Assembly (NCBI GenBank): GCA_947253155.1
Contig: CAMXYK010000011.1
Span: forward strand, 1 to 35,112
DNA length: 35,112 bases
From: an uncultured Bifidobacteriaceae bacterium
Lineage (GTDB): Bacteria; Actinomycetota; Actinomycetes; Actinomycetales; Bifidobacteriaceae
Reading direction: 5' to 3'
A program made the position numbers and the translations under genes. Each line of letters opens with the position of its first letter. Within the stretch, counting starts at the first letter, position 1. The notes below the pieces were generated by a model. It made no database searches. It was not told the DNA's origin and saw only the letters and a list, made by a program, of their open reading frames with translations. Of the stretch, positions 15,477 to 23,526 are shown in pieces.

Positions 15477-16550
15477 ATGTTTATGCCAGACGGGATTCTA
15501 CGCAAGCTGCGTGAAAAAGCGAGCGCCATAAAAGCTCGTAAGCCAATGCGTATTCCCACGCGCAAAGTTGCTAAGTTAGCGACGTCTCTTAAGAAAAATC
15601 TCAAGAGCAATCTTAATGGCAAGCTCGCAAGCGATTTGACGCATAAACTCAAGAATAAGCTTGCACAAAAGCCAGCGCGCAAAACGGCACAAAATACAGC
15701 ACAAAATACAGCAAAAAATACGGCACAAAATACGAAACGAAAGTCGGTGCAAAAGCCGGTGCGCAAGCCAATACGCAAGCCAGTAAGCAAACTTGCAAAC
15801 AAGCCTGCGCGCAAGCCGTCTCGCAACAATATGAGCACAGCTCGGCGCAGAATGTATTTCCGCCGTCGCATTGCAGTAGGCACAGCACTGTTGCTAATTC
15901 TTGCGATTGTAATATTTTGTGTTATTAGTTTAGGCAAAGGTCTTGTTGCGATTGGCGGCGCTATTGCCGGTCACGAAGTTAATATTTCGCGTAAAGCTGT
16001 GCCAGACCCTCGCCCTGTTGGATTAACGCCTCGTTGTTCCGCACGAAATATTCGACTTGAGCTTTCTACAAGTTCTCAAACTGTTCCGATGGGCGGAAGT
16101 GTTGAGATTACAGAGCGATTTGTTTATGACGGAAATTCTTCATGCCTTATTGACGCGTCTAATATAAACGCTGTGCTCACTGTAAATACTAGCGATGAAG
16201 CTACTAAAAATCAGGACGATGCACAGAAAAATAGTGATGATCAAAGTAAGGATTCCCAAAATCAGAACGATTCAGCAGATACTAAGGACGCAAGTAAAAA
16301 TAGCGATCCGTTAGCTGATGCTGTGTGGAGATCTGACGAGTGCAAAAATGCGCCTTTGAAGCCTTTGCTAATGTCTAAGGGCGATCATTTTGAGAAGAAA
16401 ATTACGTGGAATACCAATGCTAATTCCGGCAAGGATTGCACTGCGGATGAGGATTTGCCTAAGGTGGATCGTGGCATATACGTTATTCAGCTTCAGCATA
16501 AGCGCGTTCCGGGATTGCATAGCGATCCTTTGCTAATAAACGTTAAGTAG
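15477..16550 (+). CDS. One-pass membrane protein with very basic repeat-rich cytoplasmic tail
   Basis: 357 residues from the ATG at 15477; a second ATG follows at 15483, and a longer frame from 15396 would overlap trmL. I recognise no family. Residues 1-131 are rich in Lys, Arg, Ala and Pro with KPARK/KPVRK motifs and four 4-residue TAQN-like repeats encoded by 12-bp units at 15684-15731. They resemble histone H1-type or other nucleic-acid-binding tails. One hydrophobic helix spans about 132-152. The outer domain (about 165-357) has four Cys, which could form two disulfides, and a Lys/Asp/Ser/Gln low-complexity insert near 235-280. By the positive-inside rule the basic tail is cytoplasmic. 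The outer domain has beta-strand-like sequence and ends DPLLINVK. Confidence 0.8.
   Translation: MFMPDGILRKLREKASAIKARKPMRIPTRKVAKLATSLKKNLKSNLNGKLASDLTHKLKNKLAQKPARKTAQNTAQNTAKNTAQNTKRKSVQKPVRKPIRKPVSKLANKPARKPSRNNMSTARRRMYFRRRIAVGTALLLILAIVIFCVISLGKGLVAIGGAIAGHEVNISRKAVPDPRPVGLTPRCSARNIRLELSTSSQTVPMGGSVEITERFVYDGNSSCLIDASNINAVLTVNTSDEATKNQDDAQKNSDDQSKDSQNQNDSADTKDASKNSDPLADAVWRSDECKNAPLKPLLMSKGDHFEKKITWNTNANSGKDCTADEDLPKVDRGIYVIQLQHKRVPGLHSDPLLINVK
15684..15731 (+). repeat. In-frame 12-bp tandem repeat, 4 units
   Basis: Units of the type ACGGCACAAAAT or ACAGCACAAAAT at 15684, 15696, 15708 and 15720, inside the basic tail of the membrane protein. Confidence 0.85.
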
Positions 16551-16592
16551 TAAGTATTAAATAGCGTTTAAATCGTAACTTAAGTTTATGAA

Positions 16593-16620
16593 ACGTTTGC
16601 CGGAAATTCTCCAGCGTTTG
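16593..16620. repeat. Interspersed palindrome, copy E
   Basis: The core GCCGGAAATTCTCCAGC at 16599-16615 is flanked by GTTTG arms. It lies in the 150-bp convergent gap between the membrane protein and the UPF0210 gene. Confidence 0.75.
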
Positions 16621-16645
16621 TTTCCACTTTGGTCTTATTCGACCA

Positions 16646-16675
16646 CATTTACCGGAAATTCTCCGGCGTTTGTAG
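16646..16675. repeat. Interspersed palindrome, copy F
   Basis: CATTT-ACCGGAAATTCTCCGGC-GTTTGTAGC, with the core at 16651-16667, in the same orientation as copy A. A small hairpin TGGTC/GACCA (about 16630-16644) separates it from copy E. Confidence 0.8.
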
Positions 16676-16701
16676 CTACACGCAAAGAAAACGCTGGTTC
16701 C

Positions 16702-18066
16702 TTAGTTCTTAAAGCTGTGAACAGGCGCAGGAATGCGACCACCGCGCGTTACGAAAGCCTCGCAACTGGTCTGATTCACCGGCATAATCGGCGCATAACC
16801 CATCAATCCGCCGAAGTTCGCCATCTCGCCAACGCCCTTGCCAATCACAGGAATAATGCGCACGGCAGTAGTTTTCTGATTAATCATGCCGATTGCTGAT
16901 TCGTCCGCAATCATTCCGGAAATCGTAGCGGCGGAAGTATCTCCCGGAATCGCAATCATATCGAGGCCCACAGAGCACACGCAAGTCATTGCTTCAAGCT
17001 TTTCAATCTTCAAGCAACCGGATTTTGCAGCAGCAATCATATTCGCATCCTCCGAAACAGGTATAAACGCTCCGGAAAGTCCGCCAACGTAGCTGCTGGC
17101 CATAATTCCGCCCTTCTTCACCTGATCGTTCAGCATTGCGAGCGCAGCAGTCGTTCCAGGAGCTCCAACCTGCTCCAAGCCAATCTTCTCAAGCACTTCG
17201 CCAACGGAATCGCCAACTGCAGGCGTTGGTGCAAGCGACAAATCAATAATTCCAAACGGCACTCCAAGCCTGCGCGAAGCTTCTTGCGCAACCAACTGCC
17301 CAACTCGCGTAATCTTAAACGCCGTGCGCTTAATCGTTTCGCACAGGAAAGCAAAGTCTTTTCCACGAGCCGCGTCCAGCGCGCACGACACAACGCCAGG
17401 TCCGGAAACGCCAACGTTAATCACAGCATCGCCTTCAGTAACGCCGTGGAATCCGCCTGCCATAAACGGATTATCGTCCGGAGCGTTGCAAAAAGCCACA
17501 AATTTAACGCATCCGTAAGAATCTTTGCTAGCAGTCGCCTCTGCAATCTTCTTAACCGTGCGCCCAAGCAGCTCCACGCAATCCATGTCGATTCCGGTTC
17601 GCGTTGATCCAACGTTCACGGAAGAGCACACAATTTCCGTCTCGCTTAAAGCTTGCGGAAGAGACTCAATAAGCATGCGGTCAGAAGCCGTCATCGACTT
17701 CGCAGGAAGCGCGGAATATCCGCCGATTAAATCAACTCCAACCGTGTGCGCTGCCCTGTCTAGCGCGTGCGCAATTTGCACAAAATCTTCAGGCTTTTTG
17801 CAAGCCGACGCACCAACAAGCGAAATCGGAGTCACGGTAATGCGCTTGTTTACAATCGGAATGCCGTAATCGCGCGAAATATCGTTGCCAGTTTTGACGA
17901 GATCTTTTGCAAGACGCGTAATTTTCGCCTCAACATTGCGGCAAACATCTTGCAGGTTTTCCGAAGCACAGTCGAGCAGGTTAATTCCCATTGTGATTGT
18001 GCGAACGTCGAGCTGTTCTTGCTCAATCATCGAATTGGTTTCGCTTACTTCCATCAAGTTGAGCAT
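16702..18066 (-). CDS. UPF0210 (DUF711, PFL-like) family protein
   Basis: 454 residues; an ATG at 18066 with AAGGAAG upstream. The sequence has the familiar stretches of the UPF0210 family: RTITMGINLLDC near the start, NKRITVTPISL, SSVNVGSTRTGI, GFHGVTEGDAVINVGVSGPG, DLSLAPTPAVGDSV and GGLMGYAPIMPVN near the end. Length fits the family (about 450). Relatives are soluble and structurally related to the glycyl-radical/PFL fold, but their reaction is not established to my knowledge. The ACT-domain UPF0237 gene lies just upstream on the same strand, 61 bp away. This conserved pairing suggests the ACT protein may regulate it. Confidence 0.93.
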   Translation of the reverse strand: MLNLMEVSETNSMIEQEQLDVRTITMGINLLDCASENLQDVCRNVEAKITRLAKDLVKTGNDISRDYGIPIVNKRITVTPISLVGASACKKPEDFVQIAHALDRAAHTVGVDLIGGYSALPAKSMTASDRMLIESLPQALSETEIVCSSVNVGSTRTGIDMDCVELLGRTVKKIAEATASKDSYGCVKFVAFCNAPDDNPFMAGGFHGVTEGDAVINVGVSGPGVVSCALDAARGKDFAFLCETIKRTAFKITRVGQLVAQEASRRLGVPFGIIDLSLAPTPAVGDSVGEVLEKIGLEQVGAPGTTAALAMLNDQVKKGGIMASSYVGGLSGAFIPVSEDANMIAAAKSGCLKIEKLEAMTCVCSVGLDMIAIPGDTSAATISGMIADESAIGMINQKTTAVRIIPVIGKGVGEMANFGGLMGYAPIMPVNQTSCEAFVTRGGRIPAPVHSFKN

Positions 18067-18127
18067 GGCACACTTCCTTACGTTTACTTAAGATTGCTAC
18101 GGTTTCGCTACGACTTTGATACGAGTT

Positions 18128-18454
18128 TTAGATTCTATGCATTGCTGTAAAAATATTGCTACGCTGGCAGCGAATACGCACGCCGATTTCAGCACCAAGC
18201 GACTCTAATCCGTCCGCAAATTCGCCAAATTCGCAGTCCATAGTTTCCACGTCAACAATCATCATCATATTGAAGAATCCATCGACAATGGTTTGAGAAA
18301 TATTCAAAATATTTACATTATGATTAGCTGCGTGCGAAGTAACTTTCGCAATAATACCGACAGCATCGCATCCAACAACAGTGATAATCGCCTTAGAAGC
18401 GTCGCCTTTAGAAAGCGATTCTTGATTTTCTGCAACTGTAGTATTGGCGACCAT
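18128..18454 (-). CDS. ACT-domain protein, UPF0237 family
   Basis: 108 residues; an ATG preceded by AGGAGG. It is a single ACT domain with the family start AIITVVGCDAVGIIAKVT, the middle VNILNISQTIVDGFFNMMMIVDV and the C-terminal RCQRSNIFTAMHRI. ACT domains bind small ligands, often amino acids. It is about 18 residues longer at the N-terminus than typical members (about 90). It is the upstream partner of the UPF0210 gene and probably co-transcribed with it. Confidence 0.93.
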   Translation of the reverse strand: MVANTTVAENQESLSKGDASKAIITVVGCDAVGIIAKVTSHAANHNVNILNISQTIVDGFFNMMMIVDVETMDCEFGEFADGLESLGAEIGVRIRCQRSNIFTAMHRI

Positions 18455-18562
18455 ATTTGCCTCCTGCCGTTGTGAAACCGCTTATGCGGATTTGCTTTGC
18501 TTTATTTTATATTTTTGCGTGAATTTAGATTTATTCGTAAAGTTTGCGAAAAATCTAAGTTT

Positions 18563-18583
18563 TTACGTAAGTTTTTTACGTAA
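18563..18583. repeat. Tandem TTACGTAA palindromes downstream of prs
   Basis: TTACGTAA at 18563-18570 and 18576-18583, embedded in a 13-bp repeat of the form TTTTTACGTAAG. The same palindrome recurs in the gap at 30455-30536. It lies just past the prs stop codon. Confidence 0.65.
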
Positions 18584-18586
18584 GTT

Positions 18587-19600
18587 TTATGCGTAAATAT
18601 TATGCTGCTTCATATCTTCCGGAAGCGCGTTGCGAAGCGACACAAGCGATCCAGAACGGAACACAGAACGAATACCGGCGGCAAGAAGAGGCGCAATCGA
18701 AAGCACCGTCATATTATCAAGTCGCTTTTCTTCCGGCACAGGCACCGTATCCGTCACAATAATTTCGCGCACATCCGCATCCTTCAAGCGCTCAACAGCA
18801 GGACCGGAAAGCAAAGCGTGCGTTGCAACCAAAGTAACAGACTTAGCTCCAGCTCCACGCAAAGTGCGCACAGCTTCGCAAATCGTGCCTGCAGTATCGA
18901 TCATATCGTCAACAACAATGCAATCACGACCCTGAATTTCACCGATAATACCGTGAGCTTCAGCGTGATTTGGACGCGTAATATCGCGAGTTTTATGAAT
19001 AAAAGCAAGAGGCAAATCGCCAAGTTTTGCAGCCCACTGTTCGGAAACTTTAATACGGCCAGCATCCGGAGAAACAATAGTTGCATTGTCGAGCTTCATA
19101 GAGTTTCGCACGTAGTCAATCAGCACAGGCATAGCAGTTAAATGGTCAACCGGACCGTCAAAAAAGCCCTGCTCCTGAGTGGCGTGCATATCAACCGTCA
19201 AAATTCTAGTAGCACCTGCAGCGCGGAACAAATCAAACATAAGACGCGCCGTAATAGGCTCGCGACCCTGATGCTTTTTATCCTGTCGCGAATAACCAAA
19301 GAACGGCGCAACAACGTTAATACTGCGAGCAGACGCGCGGCGCAAGGAATCAACCATAAGAAGCTGTTCCATAATCCAATTGTTAATAGGATTCGTATGC
19401 GCTTGAAGCACAAAAACATCCGCTCCACGAACCGGCTGCGTAAAGCGCACATACATTTCGCCATTCGCAAAATCGTAGGCAGTTGTCTCAAGCACATCAA
19501 TACCAAGATATTGCGCAGTTTCTTTAGCAAGTTCCGGATACGCACGACCCGTAACCAGCATCATCTGCTTTTTTGGATTGCCTTCAAGAATTGTTGACAT
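18587..19600 (-). CDS. prs: Ribose-phosphate pyrophosphokinase (PRPP synthetase)
   Basis: 337 residues from the ATG at 19600, chosen because GGGAAGG sits 6 nt upstream; a frame open to 19627 lacks such a site. The enzyme makes PRPP from ribose 5-phosphate and ATP for nucleotide, His and Trp synthesis. Landmarks are the flexible loop YSRQDKKHQGREPI (from about 103), the TVDMHATQEQGFF segment (135-147) and the PRPP-binding loop DCIVVDDMIDTAGT (226-239). Length is normal with a small N-terminal extension. It follows ribokinase on the same strand after about 190 bp. Confidence 0.97.
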   Translation of the reverse strand: MSTILEGNPKKQMMLVTGRAYPELAKETAQYLGIDVLETTAYDFANGEMYVRFTQPVRGADVFVLQAHTNPINNWIMEQLLMVDSLRRASARSINVVAPFFGYSRQDKKHQGREPITARLMFDLFRAAGATRILTVDMHATQEQGFFDGPVDHLTAMPVLIDYVRNSMKLDNATIVSPDAGRIKVSEQWAAKLGDLPLAFIHKTRDITRPNHAEAHGIIGEIQGRDCIVVDDMIDTAGTICEAVRTLRGAGAKSVTLVATHALLSGPAVERLKDADVREIIVTDTVPVPEEKRLDNMTVLSIAPLLAAGIRSVFRSGSLVSLRNALPEDMKQHNIYA

Positions 19601-19732
19601 AATTGCCTTCCCGTTTGCAAATTGCATGTACAGTGACAGAGTCGATTTCTATTTTAGCAGTCGCCGCGCCGGAAGAGACACAGCCGGTGATTTACGCATA
19701 AATTGCGCGAAATTAAGCAGATAAATTAAGTA

Positions 19733-19764
19733 ATTAGTTAATTAGTTAATTAGTTAATTAGTTA
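19733..19764. repeat. Octamer tandem repeat, 4 copies of ATTAGTTA
   Basis: Four perfect ATTAGTTA units run into ATTAACTA, ATTACTTA and CTTACTTA variants up to about 19795. The junction TTAGTTAATTAACTAA is a palindrome. It lies between the ribokinase stop and prs, where it could act as a weak hairpin. Eight base pairs per unit makes it a candidate variable-number locus. Confidence 0.85.
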
Positions 19765-19789
19765 ATTAACTAATTACTTACTTACTTAA

Positions 19790-20800
19790 TTACTTAGCAA
19801 AATACGCGCGAATTTCGTCCGCAGTTCCGTAAGAAGCTTGCGCACCAAAGCGAGTTGCAGCATACGCAGAAACGTAGGATGCGAGCGCTGCAGCATCCGG
19901 CAACGACATTGAAGCAGCCAATCCAGCCAAAACAGTGCCCATAAAAGCATCACCGCAGCCGGTTGTGTCCTGAGCTTTAACGCGCTGAGCGGAAATGCGG
20001 CAAGCAGGATCCTCTTCAGCGTACTCCAACACCACAGAGCCTTCGCCACCCAAAGTCACAACAGCTTCGTCAAAACCAAAGTTGTGCATAACTTCAGCAG
20101 CATGATTCCAATCAAAACTATCCCAATTGCCATCTTCTGGCTCGTCAATATTAAGCAACTGAGCCATCTCATGCTCATTCACAAGCAAAATGTCTGCCGC
20201 ATCAATCAGCTCCTTCGGCAAAGTAGGCACAAAAGGAGAATTGTTAAGCAAAACTTTTACGCCAGCCGCGTGAGCCATCTTCGCAGCAGCAGTAACAGTT
20301 TCCATTGGGCTTTCCAAGCAAAGCCCAAGCACTCGAGCGCTAGTCAAAGCATCCTTAACGGACTCAACATACGAAACCGTAACGTGCGCATTAGAACCAG
20401 GCGCGTAAACAATCGTATTTTCGCCGCCCTTAGCATCAACCGTAATAACCGTAGCGCCGCTAGGAGTGTTGTCTACGTGCAAAATATTAGTGGTGTCAAC
20501 GCCAGCATTGTTCAAAGAATTAAGCAAAAAGTCGGCATTCTTATCGCTGCCAACTGCACCAAACATGCGCACGTGCGCGCCAATTTTTGCGGCAGAAACA
20601 GCCTGATTTCCGGACTTTCCTCCAGGAAGAACCTTAAGATCACCACCGTTAACTGTTTCTCCTGGCTTTGGAAGACGGTCGGCAACAATCGTGTAGTCGG
20701 CGTTCATTGAGCCGACCACCGCGATTGCAGAATTTGCACAGTCGGCGGCTTTCACTTTTTCTAATACATCCAGCGAGTCTAAAGTATCGTGGTAGCGCAT
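19790..20800 (-). CDS. rbsK: Ribokinase (PfkB family)
   Basis: 336 residues from the ATG at 20800, with AAAGGA upstream; the frame extends one codon to a TTG. It phosphorylates ribose at O5 with ATP. The N-terminal PfkB motif GGKSGNQAVSAAKIG (about 60-74) and the C-terminal motif DTTGCGDAF, with catalytic Asp near 284, are intact. The 20-25-residue N-terminal extension before AIAVVGSMNADY is longer than in E. coli RbsK. PRPP synthetase is the next gene downstream, consistent with a ribose-salvage role. Another sugar substrate cannot be excluded from sequence alone. Confidence 0.9.
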   Translation of the reverse strand: MRYHDTLDSLDVLEKVKAADCANSAIAVVGSMNADYTIVADRLPKPGETVNGGDLKVLPGGKSGNQAVSAAKIGAHVRMFGAVGSDKNADFLLNSLNNAGVDTTNILHVDNTPSGATVITVDAKGGENTIVYAPGSNAHVTVSYVESVKDALTSARVLGLCLESPMETVTAAAKMAHAAGVKVLLNNSPFVPTLPKELIDAADILLVNEHEMAQLLNIDEPEDGNWDSFDWNHAAEVMHNFGFDEAVVTLGGEGSVVLEYAEEDPACRISAQRVKAQDTTGCGDAFMGTVLAGLAASMSLPDAAALASYVSAYAATRFGAQASYGTADEIRAYFAK

Positions 20801-20842
20801 CAAAATTCCTTTCTTTGTTTGGTTTTTATTTTATAACCTAAG

Positions 20843-21841
20843 TCAGTCAGTACGCTTGCACAGCAGAATCATCATTATGAAGATAAGTCCGAAGCCCACG
20901 AAATCTGCCCACGAAAAAACAGCGCCCGTAAACAGCACTGCCGTAATCGCAGCAGTAACAGGCTCGCTCGCGCCAAGAAGCGTTCCTCGCACGGAACCCA
21001 CGCGCATAATACCCTCAAGAAACAGCCAGTAAGCACCAAAAGTTCCTGCAACAACCGTAAAAGTAAACAGCAAAAGCGCGCGCCAATCAAGCGGCGGCAT
21101 AGTCGCCCATGGGCGCACAAACGGGAGCATAATCAACCCCGAAATAATAAAAGTAATGCCGTTTACAGTAAGATTTCCCCATTTTGCAATCAACTTCACC
21201 GGCATAATCGCGAGCGCCGCCGTTGAAGCAGCATCCGCCAATCCCCAAAGCAAGCCCATAATCGGCAACGATAGCGAAGAAAGATTTCCGCCAGTTGCCA
21301 TTAAAGCAGTTCCTGCAAAAGCTAGCACAACGCCAATCGTCTCGCGAATAGTTGGCACGCGGCGAGTATGCAAGCACGCGTAAACCAGCACGAACAGAAG
21401 ATTAAGGCTTTGAAGAACAGTTGCGGTTCCTGAATTAGTCCAGTCGATTGTGCACAAATACGAAACTTGCGTAAGAAGCACGCAAACTATGCCCGTAACC
21501 GCCATTGAAATCCACGTGCGACCGGATTTGATTGCTCCAGTGAGCTTTTTCGGAGTGCATGCTGCGGCGGTTACGCTGAATAATATGCCGGCTGCGATTT
21601 GACGAACGCACGCAATTTGTAGCGGAGATACGTGATACGTTGACATCAGTATTTTCGAAACTGTTGCGTTTGCGCCCCAGAATGCGCCGCCTAAAAGAGT
21701 GAGTAAAATGCCAATGAGTATGGCGTTTGTTGAGTGGTTGAATGCTGGATTAGGGCGATCCGGCGTACTCGCTATTGCTCTTGCAGCGGATTTTGAAGTG
21801 TCGAAAGTTTTAGAGCCAGTTTGCAACGTAAGCTTAGACAT
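20843..21841 (-). CDS. EamA/DMT-family transporter
   Basis: 332 residues from the ATG at 21841, with GAGGTGA about 8 nt upstream; an in-frame TTG at 21874 has no such site. Ten hydrophobic segments in two repeats follow a 40-residue polar N-terminus, as expected for a drug/metabolite transporter with two EamA domains. The first repeat opens with LTLLGGAFWGANATVSKIL and the second includes LLWGLADAASTAALAI and LLGASEPVTAAITAVLF. The substrate is unknown. Ribokinase starts 43 bp downstream, so they may be co-transcribed. Confidence 0.9.
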   Translation of the reverse strand: MSKLTLQTGSKTFDTSKSAARAIASTPDRPNPAFNHSTNAILIGILLTLLGGAFWGANATVSKILMSTYHVSPLQIACVRQIAAGILFSVTAAACTPKKLTGAIKSGRTWISMAVTGIVCVLLTQVSYLCTIDWTNSGTATVLQSLNLLFVLVYACLHTRRVPTIRETIGVVLAFAGTALMATGGNLSSLSLPIMGLLWGLADAASTAALAIMPVKLIAKWGNLTVNGITFIISGLIMLPFVRPWATMPPLDWRALLLFTFTVVAGTFGAYWLFLEGIMRVGSVRGTLLGASEPVTAAITAVLFTGAVFSWADFVGFGLIFIMMILLCKRTD

Positions 21842-21887
21842 ATCAGATTCACCTCGCATCCCCAACACAAGCAATCATGCAGTAATT

Positions 21888-21922
21888 ATTGCACGCGCGC
21901 TCAACTAATATTGCACGCGCGC
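21888..21922. repeat. 13-bp direct repeat upstream of the EamA gene
   Basis: ATTGCACGCGCGC at 21888-21900 and 21910-21922, with a 22-bp period (about two helical turns). It lies between the tRNA-Ser terminator and the EamA start, a plausible spot for a regulator, though none is known. Confidence 0.55.
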
Positions 21923-21951
21923 AAACGGTGTAAGCAGCATAACTTGGAAAA

Positions 21952-21987
21952 CAAAAAGCTCCCGACGCTAAATCAGCGCCGGAAGCT
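21952..21987 (-). terminator. Intrinsic terminator of tRNA-Ser
   Basis: On the minus strand AGCTTCCGGCGCT (21987-21975) pairs with AGCGTCGGGAGCT (21969-21957) with minor mismatches, followed by TTTTTG. It lies a few bases past the tRNA 3' end. Confidence 0.88.
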
Positions 21988-21993
21988 CAAGCG

Positions 21994-22078
21994 CGGAGAA
22001 TACGAGATTCGAACTCGTGAGGCTGTTACACCAACACGCTTTCCAAGCGTGCGCCATAGACCACTAGGCGAATTCTCC
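21994..22078 (-). tRNA. tRNA-Ser(GGA)
   Basis: 85 nt on the minus strand. The acceptor arms GGAGAAT (22078-22072) and ATTCTCC (22001-21995) pair fully, followed by discriminator G. The anticodon loop CTTGGAAA gives GGA, reading UCC/UCU. A long variable arm typical of tRNA-Ser lies between the anticodon stem and the T-arm GTTCGAATC. CCA is not encoded. Confidence 0.96.
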
Positions 22079-22187
22079 AAACTGCTAACTTAGCAAGCAA
22101 ATCACCCGCTAAGCAAACAACTTAAATAGAATACCACGAATCTAAGATATTGCAAACTCGCGCGCGCCGCGGCGGCGAAAGTTGAGA

Positions 22188-23435
22188 TTACTTAAGTAGC
22201 GGAGCCACTTGCGATTCGTAAGCGCGCAAAGCCATGTCAATCACGTTATGCATATCGTAATAGCTGTAAGTTCCCAAGCGTCCGCCGAAAACAGTGTTAG
22301 TCTCAGCTGCAGCAAGCTCCGCATAGCGCGCGTACAAGGCTTTATCTGCATCAGTATTCACAGGGTAGTAAGGCTCATCGTCGCGAGTTGCAGCGCGCGA
22401 ATACTCCTGCCACACCACAGTTTCTCCTGCTTTCACAGTCTTGCCCGGCACGAAATCAGCCGAATCACCAGAATCCTCGCCAGCCTCGCCGCCAACTTCC
22501 TCACGCTCCGGATTAAAGTTCTTAAACTCAATCGCGCGCGTAAACGGCACGTCAGCATCCGAATAGTTCATAACTGGGCAGCCAAAGTGGTCACTTTCCT
22601 CGTAACGCACTTCCTTAAAGTCAACGGTCCTCCACTTCAACTCGCCAAGCGCATAGTCAAAATACCTATCAACTGGGCCAGTGTAAACCACCGGCACTCC
22701 AGCCTCCGCCAACGCGCGCTTATTAAACGGCTGCGACTCGTCGAAGAAGTCCACGCCAAGCGAAACGTGAATTCTAGGATCGTCAATCATACGCTGCATC
22801 CAAGCAGTGTAGCCGTCCGTAGGCAAGCCTTCCCAAGTATCTTTAAAGTAGCGATTATTGTAGTTAAATCTCACAGGCAAGCGCTTAATAATTCCAGCCG
22901 GAAGCTTCGAAGGATCCGTTTGCCACTGCTTCGCTGTGTAGTTTTTAATAAACGCTTCGTAAAGCGGTCGCCCAATTAAGCTAATTCCCTTATCGTTCAA
23001 ATTTTGCGGATCTTTGCCAGCCAACTCCCCTGCTTGGCTTGCAATCAGCGCCTTCGCTTCTTCCGGAGTGTAGTGCGCGTGGAAGAATTGGTTAATCGTA
23101 CCCAAGTTGATTGGCAGCGGATAAACTTCGCCGTCGTGCGTTGCATACACGCGATGTACGTAGTTCGTAAACGATGTAAAACGGTTCACATAATCCCACA
23201 CGCGCTTGTTGCTTGTGTGGAAAAGATGCGCGCCATACTTGTGAATTTCGATTCCTGTGCGCTCGTCAAAATACGAGTAGGCATTGCCGCCGATGTGATT
23301 TCGAACGTCAATAATTTCAACGCGAGCGCCCGCGTGCTCCACTGCTTGCTGAGCTACAGTTAAGCCGAACAATCCTGCGCCAACAACTACTAAATCTGGG
23401 TAAGTTGTATTTTGTGAGATTGCTGCTTGCGTCAT
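22188..23435 (-). CDS. glf: UDP-galactopyranose mutase
   Basis: 415 residues from the ATG at 23435, chosen for AAAGGT 9 nt upstream; the frame opens at 23474. The flavoenzyme interconverts UDP-Galp and UDP-Galf, the donor for galactofuranose polymers. The FAD-binding VVGAGLFGLTVAQQ (17-30), RNHIGGNAY, GAHLFHT, GRPLYEAFIKNYTAKQW and the C-terminal GGRLGTYSYYDMHNVI are family hallmarks. A Gly/Glu/Asp-rich insert of roughly 25 residues (around EEVGGEAGEDSGDSADF) makes it longer than typical bacterial Glf (370-390). The divergent neighbour is a GlfT2-like transferase, so the pair builds a galactan. Confidence 0.97.
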   Translation of the reverse strand: MTQAAISQNTTYPDLVVVGAGLFGLTVAQQAVEHAGARVEIIDVRNHIGGNAYSYFDERTGIEIHKYGAHLFHTSNKRVWDYVNRFTSFTNYVHRVYATHDGEVYPLPINLGTINQFFHAHYTPEEAKALIASQAGELAGKDPQNLNDKGISLIGRPLYEAFIKNYTAKQWQTDPSKLPAGIIKRLPVRFNYNNRYFKDTWEGLPTDGYTAWMQRMIDDPRIHVSLGVDFFDESQPFNKRALAEAGVPVVYTGPVDRYFDYALGELKWRTVDFKEVRYEESDHFGCPVMNYSDADVPFTRAIEFKNFNPEREEVGGEAGEDSGDSADFVPGKTVKAGETVVWQEYSRAATRDDEPYYPVNTDADKALYARYAELAAAETNTVFGGRLGTYSYYDMHNVIDMALRAYESQVAPLLK

Positions 23436-23513
23436 GTTATTTACCTTTCGTAATTTCGGTTGTTTTGCGCACAATACATATTAAGAATAGGCTTAAGCGT
23501 ATATATACGTATA

Positions 23514-23519
23514 TATAAT
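23514..23519 (+). promoter_or_regulatory. -10 box TATAAT, leaderless geometry
   Basis: A consensus TATAAT overlaps the first possible ATG (23518) and ends 7 nt before the next ATG (23527), so a transcript from it would begin at that second ATG. The upstream run of alternating TA is easily melted. No good -35 hexamer is seen. Confidence 0.5.
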
Positions 23520-23526
23520 GTCTAAT

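Noticed and set aside
14939..15937. 332-residue minus-strand frame over trmL and the membrane protein
   Set aside because: It is antisense to the TrmL domain, and the Arg/Cys/Leu-rich sequence mirrors the Lys/Ala repeats on the other strand.
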